Source of the DNA: Streptomyces xylophagus
GTDB taxonomy: Bacteria > Actinomycetota > Actinomycetes > Streptomycetales > Streptomycetaceae
Direction: 5' to 3'
DNA: 64,000 nucleotides
Assembly (NCBI RefSeq): GCF_000716435.1
Contig: NZ_JNWO01000005.1
Span: forward strand, 1 to 64,000
Shown here: positions 8,805-17,515 of the stretch, piece by piece
Numbering within the stretch: position 1 is the first letter of the stretch
Layout: every line of letters begins with the position of its first letter
Notes under the pieces: model-generated
Databases searched by the model: none
Seen by the model: the letters and a program-made list of their open reading frames with translations, nothing else
What the model was told of the DNA's origin: nothing
Made by a program: the position numbers and the translations under genes

Positions 8805-10388
8805 GTGAGAACCGCGCCCACGATCCTGCATCTCGACATGGATGCCTTCTTCGCCTCGGCGGAGCAGGCGTCCAAGCCGAGCCTGCGCGGGAAGGCCGTC
8901 GTGGTGGGCGGGCTCGGGCCGCGCGGGGTGGTCGCCACCGCGTCGTACGAGGCACGGGTCTTCGGGGTGAACTCGGCGATGCCGATGGCCCAGGCGCGGC
9001 GGCTCGCTCCGAACGCCGCGTATCTCGTGCCGCGGTTCGGGTTCTACCGGTCGATCAGCGAGCAGGTGATGGGGCTGCTGCGGGCGTTGTCGCCGCTGGT
9101 GGAGCCGCTGAGCCTGGACGAGGCGTTCGTGGACCTGGAGGCCGGGGGAGCGGCCCGGGACGCCGAGTCGGCGCGGCTGACCGGGGAGCGGCTGCGGGCC
9201 GACATACGGGCGGTCACGGGGCTTACGGGCTCGGTGGGGCTCGCCGCCTCCAAGATGATCGCGAAGATCGCCTCCGAGCGGGCCAAGCCCGACGGGCTCG
9301 TGCTGATCGATCCGGGGAGCGAGCGGGCTCTGCTCGGTCCGCTGTCGGTGCGCACGCTGCCGGGGGTCGGGCCGGCGACGGGCGACCATCTGCGGCGGGC
9401 CGGGATCACCACGGTCGACGAGATCGCCGAGGCGGGCGAGGACGAGCTCGTACGGCTGGTGGGCAAGGCGCACGGGCATGCGCTGTACGCGATGGCGCTG
9501 GCACACGACGAGCGGCCCGTGGTGGCCGAGCGGGAGACCAAGTCGGTGTCCGTCGAGGACACGTACGACGTGGACATCCACGACCGGATCCGGGTGGGTC
9601 TGGAGGTGCAGCGGCTCGCCGACCGGTGTGTGCGGCGGCTGCGGAGCGCCGGGCTGTCGGGGCGGACCATCGTGCTGAAGGTGCGGCGGTACGACTTCTC
9701 GACGCTCACCCGGTCCGAGACGCTACGGGGGCCCACCGACGACCCCGGGGTGGTGCGGGAAGCGGCGGCGCGGTTGCTGGACTCCGTGGACACCACGGGC
9801 GGGGTACGGCTGCTCGGGGTGGGGGTCTCCGGGCTTGCCGACTACACACAGGAGGACCTGTTCGCGCAGGCGGCGGGGGAGCAGGCCGACCTTCTTGAGG
9901 AGGAGCACACGGAGGAGGCCGGTGAGGAGCAGGCGGCGCCCGTGGAGCGGCGCTGGCCCGCGGGGCACGACGTGCACCACGCCGGGTTCGGGCACGGGTG
10001 GGTGCAGGGGAGCGGGCTGGGGCGGGTCACCGTGCGGTTCGAGACGCCGGAGGATGTGGGGCCGGGGCGGGTACGGACGTTTCGGACCGACGATCCTGAA
10101 CTGGAGCCGGCGGAACCGTTGCCGTTGGTGGCGCGGGAAGTGGGGGAGTCGCCGGGGGTGGCGTTGCCGTTGGAGGGGCGGGGTCGAGAGACGCGGCCGG
10201 CCGAGCCGTTGCCTTTGGTGGCGCTGGACCCCGGCCTTCTCCCGCCCGCCGCGCCGAGGGACCCGGAAACTCGAAGACCCGGAGATGATCCGCCCGCCGA
10301 GCGGCCTCAGGTGTTGTCGTCCGAGCCCGCCAGTTTGCCGAAGTCGTGGTCCGGGAGAGAGGGCGGTGGCGCCACGTCGAGGCCGTAG
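8805..10388 (+). CDS. dinB: DNA polymerase IV with C-terminal Tudor-like extension
   Basis: A Y-family translesion polymerase of 527 residues. The palm carries LHLDMDAFFASAEQ and the catalytic SLDEAFVD; helix-hairpin-helix (LPGVGPATGDHLRRAG) and little-finger regions follow. A clamp-binding motif QEDLF lies at 349-353, where Pol IV proteins usually end. Here about 174 further residues follow, with a segment HHAGFGHGWVQGSGLGRVTV (about 388-407) that resembles the FGxGxV Tudor-like domain at the C-terminus of UvrD/PcrA helicases, and then a repetitive tail with two copies of PAEPLPLVA. The last 82 bp overlap the 3' end of the opposite-strand PRC gene. The GTG start has no clear ribosome site. 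Confidence 0.9.
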   Translation: MRTAPTILHLDMDAFFASAEQASKPSLRGKAVVVGGLGPRGVVATASYEARVFGVNSAMPMAQARRLAPNAAYLVPRFGFYRSISEQVMGLLRALSPLVEPLSLDEAFVDLEAGGAARDAESARLTGERLRADIRAVTGLTGSVGLAASKMIAKIASERAKPDGLVLIDPGSERALLGPLSVRTLPGVGPATGDHLRRAGITTVDEIAEAGEDELVRLVGKAHGHALYAMALAHDERPVVAERETKSVSVEDTYDVDIHDRIRVGLEVQRLADRCVRRLRSAGLSGRTIVLKVRRYDFSTLTRSETLRGPTDDPGVVREAAARLLDSVDTTGGVRLLGVGVSGLADYTQEDLFAQAAGEQADLLEEEHTEEAGEEQAAPVERRWPAGHDVHHAGFGHGWVQGSGLGRVTVRFETPEDVGPGRVRTFRTDDPELEPAEPLPLVAREVGESPGVALPLEGRGRETRPAEPLPLVALDPGLLPPAAPRDPETRRPGDDPPAERPQVLSSEPASLPKSWSGREGGGATSRP

Positions 10389-10681
10389 TGGTGGTAGAGC
10401 TGGAGTTCCTGGTCCGGGGAGAGATGGCGGCCGACTCCGAAGTCGGGGGCGTCCTTGATCAGGGAGCGGTCGAAGGGGATGTGCAGGGTGCCTTCGATCA
10501 GTTCGCTGGGCTCCAGGGGGACGAAGGCGTCTCTGGAGAACAGGCCGGTGCGTATGGCCGCCCACTCCGGTACGCCGGTCGCGTCGTCGAGGTAGACCTC
10601 GTCGATCGTGCCGATCTTGGCGCCGGTGCGGTCGAACGCCTTGCGGCCGATCAGGTTGCGGGGATCGATATCGGTCTGCAC
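10307..10681 (-). CDS. PRC-barrel domain protein
   Basis: This 124-residue protein has an N-terminal PRC-barrel (about 1-70: LIGRKAFDRTGAKIGTIDEV then EWAAIRTGLF) and a C-terminal half ending in an acidic tail. PRC barrels occur in RimM and in photosynthetic reaction-centre H subunits; free-standing actinobacterial copies have unknown function. The GTG start at 10681 is supported by an AGGAGGAGG sequence immediately upstream. It is convergent with dinB and overlaps it by 82 bp at the 3' ends. Confidence 0.8.
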   Translation of the reverse strand: MQTDIDPRNLIGRKAFDRTGAKIGTIDEVYLDDATGVPEWAAIRTGLFSRDAFVPLEPSELIEGTLHIPFDRSLIKDAPDFGVGRHLSPDQELQLYHHYGLDVAPPPSLPDHDFGKLAGSDDNT

Positions 10682-10776
10682 GGGCCCTCCTCCTGGTCGC
10701 AACTCATCCGTAAGCACTACAAAAGAGCACATTGGGGAAGGTGGCCACTCGAAAGCTCGGCTTCAACGCTCGCTGG

Positions 10777-10782
10777 TAGGCT
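10777..10782 (+). promoter_or_regulatory. Possible -10 box of the gcvP riboswitch transcript
   Basis: TAGGCT, a TANNNT-type -10 element, lies about 20 bases before the first aptamer of the glycine riboswitch. No convincing -35 box is present 16-18 bp upstream. Confidence 0.35.
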
Positions 10783-10800
10783 GGCGAGTGGCTGCTGACC

Positions 10801-11014
10801 CCGTGCGGGAGAGTCCTCCAGACTTCATCGGAGGCGCCGAAGGAGCAAATCCTCCCCGGAATCTCTCAGGCTCACGTACCGCACGGACGAGGTCACTCTG
10901 GAAAGCAGGGCGCGTGTCGTCGATGGTGTCGACGGCTTGCGCTCTCACCGACGGTGAAAGCCGGTGACCTTCGGGTGACCGGTGAAGCTCTCAGGTTGAG
11001 ATGACAGAGGGGGA
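10801..11014 (+). promoter_or_regulatory. Tandem glycine riboswitch controlling gcvP
   Basis: Two consecutive glycine aptamers are recognisable. The first (about 10801-10910) has GGGAGAGTCCTCC, GGCGCCGAAGGAGCAA, CCCGGAATCTCTCAGGCT and GGAAAGCAGGG, with CCGTGCGG/CCGCACGG pairing (10801-10808 with 10879-10886). The second (about 10926-11014) has ACGGTGAAAGCC, GGTGAAGCTCTCAGG and GACAGAGGGGGA. Tandem aptamers upstream of glycine-cleavage genes are the classic arrangement of the glycine riboswitch family, which turns expression on when glycine is abundant. The ribosome site of gcvP lies 51 bases past the end, so control could be by termination or translation. Confidence 0.93.
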
Positions 11015-11078
11015 GGCCGTCCGGCACCCCGATGTCGTGGTGCCCTCGAAGGTCGTGTTCGACCAGGAGGCCTCCCTC

Positions 11079-13964
11079 ATGACTGCCCCTCGTACTTCCC
11101 TCTCCGAGCTCGAACAGGGCATCCCGTTCGAGCAGCGTCACATCGGGCCCGACCAGGAGGCGCGGGCCAAGATGCTCGCGCAGGTCGGCTACGGCTCGCT
11201 CGACGAGCTCACGGCCGCCGCGGTTCCCGATGTGATCAAGAACGCCGACTCCCTGGATCTGCCGGGTGCCCGCACCGAGGCCGAGGTGCTGGCCGAGCTG
11301 CGTTCCCTCGCGGACCACAACGAGGTCCTCGGTTCCATGATCGGGCTCGGGTACTACGGGACCTTCACCCCGCCGGTGATCCTGCGCAATGTCATGGAGA
11401 ACCCGGCTTGGTACACGGCTTACACGCCATATCAGCCGGAGATCTCCCAGGGGCGGCTCGAAGCCCTCCTCAATTTCCAGACCATGGTTGCCGATCTCAC
11501 CGGGCTGCCGACCTCTGGTGCCTCGCTGCTCGACGAGGGGACGGCCGCCGCCGAGGCGGTGGCGCTGTCGCGGCGCATGGGGAAGAACAAGAAGGGTCTG
11601 TTCCTGGTCGACGCCGACGCGTTGCCGCAGACCATCGCCGTGATCGAGACCCGTGCCGAGCCGGCCGGCGTCGAGGTCGTCGTCGCCGACCTCAGCGAGG
11701 GCATTCCGGCCGAGATCGCCGAGCGTGAGATCAACGGCGTGCTCGTGCAGTACCCGGGCGCCTCCGGTGCCGTACGCGACATCAAGCCGCTGATCGAGCA
11801 GGCGCACGCGCTCGGCGCGCTCGTCACCGTCGCCGCCGATCTGCTCGCGCTCACGCTGCTGAAGTCGCCGGGCGAGCTGGGGGCGGACATCGCGGTCGGT
11901 ACGACGCAGCGCTTCGGGGTGCCGATGGGCTTCGGCGGGCCGCATGCCGGATACATGGCCGTGCACGAGAAGTTCGCGCGCAGCCTGCCCGGACGGCTCG
12001 TGGGCGTCTCCGTCGACGCCGACGGGCACAAGGCCTACCGGCTTGCCCTGCAGACCCGTGAGCAGCACATCCGCCGGGAGAAGGCCACCAGCAACATCTG
12101 TACCGCCCAGGTGCTTCTTGCGGTGATGGCCGGCATGTACGCCGTCTACCACGGGCCCGAGGGGCTCAAGGGCATCGCGCGCCGGACGCACCGGTACGCG
12201 ACCATCCTCGCTGCGGGCCTGACCGCCGGAGGTGTCGAGGTCGTGCACGGTGGTTACTTCGACACGCTGACCGCACGCGTTCCGGGCCGGGCCGCCGAGG
12301 TCGTCGCCGCCGCTCGTGAGGACGGGGTCAACCTGTATCTCGTGGACGCCGACCAGGTGTCGATCGCCTGCGACGAGACCACCACGCGTGCCCAACTGGC
12401 CGCCGTATGGGCCGCGTTCGGGGTGGAGGGTGACGTTGAGGCGCTTGACGCGTCCGCCGCGGACACGCTGCCCGAGGGCCTGCTGCGCACCGACGCGTAC
12501 CTCACGCACCCCGTTTTCCGGGACCACCGTTCCGAGACCGCGATGCTGCGGTACCTGCGCAGGCTCGCCGACCGGGACTACGCGCTCGACCGGGGCATGA
12601 TCCCGCTCGGCTCCTGCACCATGAAGCTCAACGCGACCACCGAGATGGAGCCGGTCACCTGGCCCGAGTTCGGGCAGCTGCACCCCTTCGCGCCCGCCGA
12701 GCAGGCGCAGGGATACCTCACGCTCATCCGGGAGTTGGAGGAGCAGCTCGCCGAGGTCACCGGGTACGACAAGGTGTCGTTGCAGCCGAATGCTGGTTCG
12801 CAGGGGGAGTTGGCCGGGCTGCTGGCGGTGCGTGGGTACCACCGTGCCAACGGTGACGAGCAGCGGACCGTGTGTCTGATTCCGTCGTCGGCGCACGGGA
12901 CCAATGCCGCGAGTGCCGTGATGGCGGGCATGAAGGTCGTCGTCGTGAAGACCGCCGAGGACGGTGAGATCGACGTCGAGGATCTGCGGGCGAAGATCGA
13001 GCAGTTCCGCGACGAGCTGTCGGTGCTGATGATCACGTACCCGTCCACGCACGGGGTGTTCGAGGAGCATGTCGCCGACATCTGCGCGCAGGTGCACGAG
13101 GCGGGCGGGCAGGTCTACGTCGACGGTGCCAACCTCAACGCCCTTGTGGGGCTTGCCAAGCCGGGGCATTTCGGCGGGGACGTCTCGCATCTGAATCTGC
13201 ACAAGACCTTCTGTATCCCGCACGGTGGTGGCGGTCCGGGGGTCGGGCCGGTCGGTGTGCGTGCGCACCTGGCGCCGTATCTGCCGAACCACCCGTTGCA
13301 GCCGGCGGCCGGGCCCGAGACGGGAGTTGGGCCCATCTCGGCTGCTCCGTGGGGCTCGGCAGGGATTCTGCCGATCTCTTGGGCGTACGTCCGGCTCATG
13401 GGCGGCGAGGGGCTGAAGCGGGCCACGCAGGTGGCGGTGCTCAGCGCCAACTACATTGCCAAGCGGCTCGAACCGCACTACCCGGTGCTCTACACCGGGC
13501 CCGGCGGGCTTGTCGCGCACGAGTGCATCATCGATCTGCGGCCGATCAGCAAGGCGACGGGCGTCTCCGTCGACGACATTGCCAAGCGGCTCATCGACTA
13601 CGGCTTCCATGCGCCGACCATGTCGTTTCCGGTGGCCGGCACGTTGATGATCGAGCCGACGGAGTCCGAGGACCTGATTGAGCTGGACCGGTTCTGCGAG
13701 GCGATGATCGCGATTCGGGGGGAGATCGAGAAGGTCGGGGCGGGGGAGTGGCCGGCTGAGGACAATCCGTTGCGGAACGCGCCGCATACCGCTGCCGCGT
13801 TGGGCGGGGAGTGGGGGCACGCTTACTCGCGCGAGGAGGCTGTCTTCCCGGCCGGTGTCTCCGTCGCCGATAAGTACTGGCCGCCTGTGCGGCGGATTGA
13901 CCAGGCCTTTGGGGACCGGAACCTTGTTTGTTCCTGCCCGCCGTTGGATGCGTACGAGGACTGA
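11079..13964 (+). CDS. gcvP: Glycine dehydrogenase (aminomethyl-transferring), P protein of the glycine cleavage system
   Basis: The 961-residue P protein decarboxylates glycine with pyridoxal phosphate and passes the aminomethyl group to lipoylated GcvH. It is the full-length single-chain form: an N-terminal half with the [20 protein letters not shown] motif and a C-terminal catalytic half with the PLP lysine K709 in NLHKTF, followed by the glycine-rich HGGGGPG loop. The ATG at 11079 has AGGAGG at 11065-11070; an upstream in-frame ATG at 11001 lies inside the riboswitch and is rejected. No gcvT or gcvH is in the window, so partners must be encoded elsewhere. Expression should be induced by glycine. 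Confidence 0.97.
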   Translation: MTAPRTSLSELEQGIPFEQRHIGPDQEARAKMLAQVGYGSLDELTAAAVPDVIKNADSLDLPGARTEAEVLAELRSLADHNEVLGSMIGLGYYGTFTPPVILRNVMENPAWYTAYTPYQPEISQGRLEALLNFQTMVADLTGLPTSGASLLDEGTAAAEAVALSRRMGKNKKGLFLVDADALPQTIAVIETRAEPAGVEVVVADLSEGIPAEIAEREINGVLVQYPGASGAVRDIKPLIEQAHALGALVTVAADLLALTLLKSPGELGADIAVGTTQRFGVPMGFGGPHAGYMAVHEKFARSLPGRLVGVSVDADGHKAYRLALQTREQHIRREKATSNICTAQVLLAVMAGMYAVYHGPEGLKGIARRTHRYATILAAGLTAGGVEVVHGGYFDTLTARVPGRAAEVVAAAREDGVNLYLVDADQVSIACDETTTRAQLAAVWAAFGVEGDVEALDASAADTLPEGLLRTDAYLTHPVFRDHRSETAMLRYLRRLADRDYALDRGMIPLGSCTMKLNATTEMEPVTWPEFGQLHPFAPAEQAQGYLTLIRELEEQLAEVTGYDKVSLQPNAGSQGELAGLLAVRGYHRANGDEQRTVCLIPSSAHGTNAASAVMAGMKVVVVKTAEDGEIDVEDLRAKIEQFRDELSVLMITYPSTHGVFEEHVADICAQVHEAGGQVYVDGANLNALVGLAKPGHFGGDVSHLNLHKTFCIPHGGGGPGVGPVGVRAHLAPYLPNHPLQPAAGPETGVGPISAAPWGSAGILPISWAYVRLMGGEGLKRATQVAVLSANYIAKRLEPHYPVLYTGPGGLVAHECIIDLRPISKATGVSVDDIAKRLIDYGFHAPTMSFPVAGTLMIEPTESEDLIELDRFCEAMIAIRGEIEKVGAGEWPAEDNPLRNAPHTAAALGGEWGHAYSREEAVFPAGVSVADKYWPPVRRIDQAFGDRNLVCSCPPLDAYED

Positions 13965-13970
13965 CGTCTT

Positions 13971-14028
13971 TCGGCTGCGGCCGCGTCGTGGCTGGTCGCG
14001 CAGTTCCCCGCGCCCCCAAGAGGGGCGC
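13971..14028 (+). repeat. Dispersed Streptomyces intergenic repeat (GGCTGGTCGCGCAGTTCCCC type)
   Basis: The segment with GTGGCTGGTCGCGCAGTTCC followed by CCGCGCCCC belongs to a repeat family that I recognise as widespread between genes in Streptomyces chromosomes. It ends in the hairpin described separately. A second, longer variant lies near 29.65-29.73 kb in this window. Confidence 0.65.
14010..14028. terminator. Hairpin terminator between convergent gcvP and modC
   Basis: GCGCCCC (14010-14016) pairs perfectly with GGGGCGC (14022-14028) around a five-base loop. It lacks a U-tract, as is common in Streptomyces, and lies between two convergent genes, so it may act in both directions. Confidence 0.55.
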
Positions 14029-14034
14029 TCTCGC

Positions 14035-15108
<1,074 letters not shown>

Positions 15109-15142
15109 CAGGGGATCGTCCAACGTGGTTGGGGTGGTTTCG

Positions 15143-16000
15143 TCATGACGTGGTCATCCAGCGGTCGCGGAGTCCGGCCAGTACCGCGATCGACACGGCG
15201 AGCAGGACCAGGCTCAGGGCGATTGCCGCCTCCGGGTCGTTCTGCAGGGCCAGGTAGACCGCCAGCGGCATTGTCTGGGTGCGGCCCGGGAAGTTGCCGG
15301 CGAAAGTGATCGTCGCGCCGAATTCGCCGAGGGCGCGGGCCCAGGCGAGGACCGAGCCCGCCGCGATGCCCGGCGCGATCAGGGGGAGTGTGACCCGGCG
15401 GAACGCGGTGAAGCGGGAGGCGCCCAGGGTCTGGGCGGCCTCCTCGTAGCGGGGGTCCGCGGCGCGCAGGGTGCCCTCGACGCTGATGACCAGGAACGGC
15501 ATCGCGACGAACGCCTCGGCGATCACGACGCCGGTCGTGGTGAAGGGGAGGGTGATGCCGAACCAGGAGTCCAGCCACTGGCCCACGACGCCGTTGCGGC
15601 CGAGGGCCAGGAGGAGTGCTACGCCCCCCACCACCGGGGGCAGGACCAGGGGGAGTGTCACCAGGGCTCGGACGAAGCCGCGGCCGGGGAACTCCGTGCG
15701 GGCCAGTAGCCAGGCCAGCGGTACGCCCAGGACCAGGCACACGGCCGTCGCCGCGGTCGCGCTGAACAGGGAGAGTTGGAGCGCCTGCCAGACCTCCGTG
15801 CTCGTCAGCTGGGACGGGAGGGAGCGCCAAGGGGCCCGTACGAGAAGGGCGAGCAGGGGGAGGAGCAGGAACGCCAGCCCTACGAGCGCGGGCAGCAGAA
15901 GGGGGAGCGGCACTCCGCGGCCGGTCATCCGGACGCGGCGACGCCGCGGCCCGCCCTTCAGGGTCTCGGCCGCGGCGTCGGAGGTGTCGAGCTGGGTCAC
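15143..16000 (-). CDS. modB: Molybdate ABC transporter permease
   Basis: The 285-residue permease has about six membrane helices and the EAA loop near residues 190-210 (EEAAQTLGASRFTAFRRVTL), which contacts ModC. Its GTG start overlaps the modA stop codon by four bases, which indicates coupled translation. A basic patch precedes the first membrane helix, consistent with a cytoplasmic N-terminus. The assignment as ModB rather than another small-anion permease rests on its flanking modA and modC. Confidence 0.92.
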   Translation of the reverse strand: MTQLDTSDAAAETLKGGPRRRRVRMTGRGVPLPLLLPALVGLAFLLLPLLALLVRAPWRSLPSQLTSTEVWQALQLSLFSATAATAVCLVLGVPLAWLLARTEFPGRGFVRALVTLPLVLPPVVGGVALLLALGRNGVVGQWLDSWFGITLPFTTTGVVIAEAFVAMPFLVISVEGTLRAADPRYEEAAQTLGASRFTAFRRVTLPLIAPGIAAGSVLAWARALGEFGATITFAGNFPGRTQTMPLAVYLALQNDPEAAIALSLVLLAVSIAVLAGLRDRWMTTS

Positions 16001-16818
16001 GGCTTGAGGAAACCTGCCGCGGACAGCACCTTCTGGCCCTCGGCGGACTGCACCAGCGCGATGAACGCCTTGGCGGCGACGGCGTTCGGTGCGTTCTTGA
16101 GGAGGGTGATCGGGTAGTCGTTGATGGCTTCGGCGGACTCGGGGAACTCCACGCCCTCCACCTTGTCACCTGCCGCGTGCACATCGGTCTTGTACACGAC
16201 CGCCGCGTCTGCCTCCTTCAACACCACCTTGTTGAGGGCGGACTTGACGTCCTCCTCGTACGACACCGGGGTCAGCTTCAACTTGCTTGCCGTCAGCGCC
16301 TTTTGGGCGGCGGCACCGCACGGCACCGTCTTGTCGCACAGGACGACCTTGAGCGAGGACTTGGTGAGGTCCTTCAGGGAGGCGATCTTGTCGGGGTTGC
16401 CCGGCAGGGTGGCGATCTCCAGCTGGTTGCGCACGAACGTGGCCGGCGTGCCGACGCCGTCGCCCTTGTCCGTGACGATCGCCATGGTCTTGGGGCTCGC
16501 CGCGGCGAACACGTCGGCCGGGGCACCGCTGGTGATGCTCGCGGCGAGGGTGTCGCTGCCGGCGAAGTTGAAGGTCACCTTGGTGCCCGGGTGGGCCGTC
16601 TCGAACTCCTTGCCCAGGGTCGTGAAGGACTCCTTGAGCGAGGCGGCGGCGAAGACGGTGACCGTGCCGGACATCTTCGGGGACGCGGACGCCGAGGAGT
16701 CGGACTTCGAGGAGGACGAGTCGTCGCTGGAGGAGCAGGCGCTCAGGGCCAGCAGCGCGGCGGCTCCCGCCCCGGCAACCTGCAGGGTCCGGCGGGTCCG
16801 ACGCGCGGAACGGGTCAT
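15997..16818 (-). CDS. modA: Molybdate ABC transporter substrate-binding lipoprotein
   Basis: A 273-residue secreted lipoprotein: basic N-terminus with RRTRR, hydrophobic segment, and lipobox LSAC with the modified cysteine near residue 24, then a serine-rich linker and a ModA-type binding domain (FAAASLKESFT, FNFAGSDTLAASITSGAPADVF, ATFVRNQL). It captures molybdate or tungstate outside the cell. Start at ATG 16818, with GTG 16821 equally placed after an AGGAG (16829-16833). It is the first gene of modABC and divergent from the molybdopterin-binding-domain gene at 17024. Confidence 0.93.
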   Translation of the reverse strand: MTRSARRTRRTLQVAGAGAAALLALSACSSSDDSSSSKSDSSASASPKMSGTVTVFAAASLKESFTTLGKEFETAHPGTKVTFNFAGSDTLAASITSGAPADVFAAASPKTMAIVTDKGDGVGTPATFVRNQLEIATLPGNPDKIASLKDLTKSSLKVVLCDKTVPCGAAAQKALTASKLKLTPVSYEEDVKSALNKVVLKEADAAVVYKTDVHAAGDKVEGVEFPESAEAINDYPITLLKNAPNAVAAKAFIALVQSAEGQKVLSAAGFLKP

Positions 16819-17023
16819 CACGGTTCTACTCCTCTGATTCTGCTGATAAGGGGTCGTCGCGCCCTTGCCCGGCCGCAACAGCCGTGCCGCGATGATACTG
16901 CCGCATATGCAAGGCATAAGTCTCCTGTCGCATCGCATGAGCTGCACTGTTCGCTTGTGGGGTGTGCATGTGCGTTTGTACGGGAGTGCCGTCCGGGTAC
17001 CACATTCCGGGAGGTGATGGCTC

Positions 17024-17515
17024 GTGACGCTCGCGCAGCTCGACCTGACGGGGGACCTCGCCCGACCCGCCCGGCTGACCGTGCCGGACCTGTTCGACTG
17101 GCCGCTGCACCGGGTGCGGGTCAGCTTCGAGTGCGCCACCAGCGGCACGCAGGTCCACCGCTTCGCGGGACCTCGGCTCTACGACGTCCTGTCCTCGGCC
17201 GGTCCCGGCTTCGACCCCGTCCGCCGCAAGGACCGGCTGCGCTTCCTCATCGCGGTCAGCGGTGCGGACGGGCACCACGCGCTGTTGTCCTGGGCCGAGA
17301 TCGACCCCGACTTCGCTCATGCCCCTGTTCTGCTCGCCGTGAGCATCGACGACACCCCCCTCGACCGTGCCGGGCCGCAACTGGTGCTTCCACAGGACCG
17401 TTGCGGGGCCCGGCACATCAGTGGGATCAGTGCGATACGGGTGGACGGCGGGTACGGCGCGGCGACTTGGCCAGTGCCAGCCACACCCGGTCGCGGGTCA
17501 GCGGAAGTTCGGTGA
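17024..17515 (+). CDS. Stand-alone oxidoreductase molybdopterin-binding domain protein (sulfite oxidase-like fold)
   Basis: This 163-residue protein consists of little more than a molybdopterin-binding oxidoreductase domain, with the [16 protein letters not shown] strand-loop that contains the conserved cysteine, the [11 protein letters not shown] segment and the [21 protein letters not shown]-terminal motif. It has no signal peptide, haem domain or dimerisation domain of sulfite oxidases, so it is roughly half the usual size. The GTG start follows an ideal GGAGGTGA (17010-17017). Its 3' end overlaps the convergent dehydrogenase gene by 89 bp. Its substrate is unknown; its neighbours suggest use of molybdenum cofactor. 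Confidence 0.75.
   Translation: MTLAQLDLTGDLARPARLTVPDLFDWPLHRVRVSFECATSGTQVHRFAGPRLYDVLSSAGPGFDPVRRKDRLRFLIAVSGADGHHALLSWAEIDPDFAHAPVLLAVSIDDTPLDRAGPQLVLPQDRCGARHISGISAIRVDGGYGAATWPVPATPGRGSAEVR

Noticed and set aside
11001..11078. Upstream ATG start of gcvP at 11001
   Set aside because: It lies within the second glycine aptamer; the ATG at 11079 has a perfect ribosome site and matches the family N-terminus.
10893..13820. Long minus-strand frame opposite gcvP
   Set aside because: gcvP has complete family motifs, a riboswitch and a ribosome site; the antisense frame is an artefact of codon bias.
16819..17148. Longer modA start upstream
   Set aside because: The lipoprotein signal peptide begins at the ATG at 16818 and an AGGAG is correctly placed; the upstream extension covers the divergent promoter.
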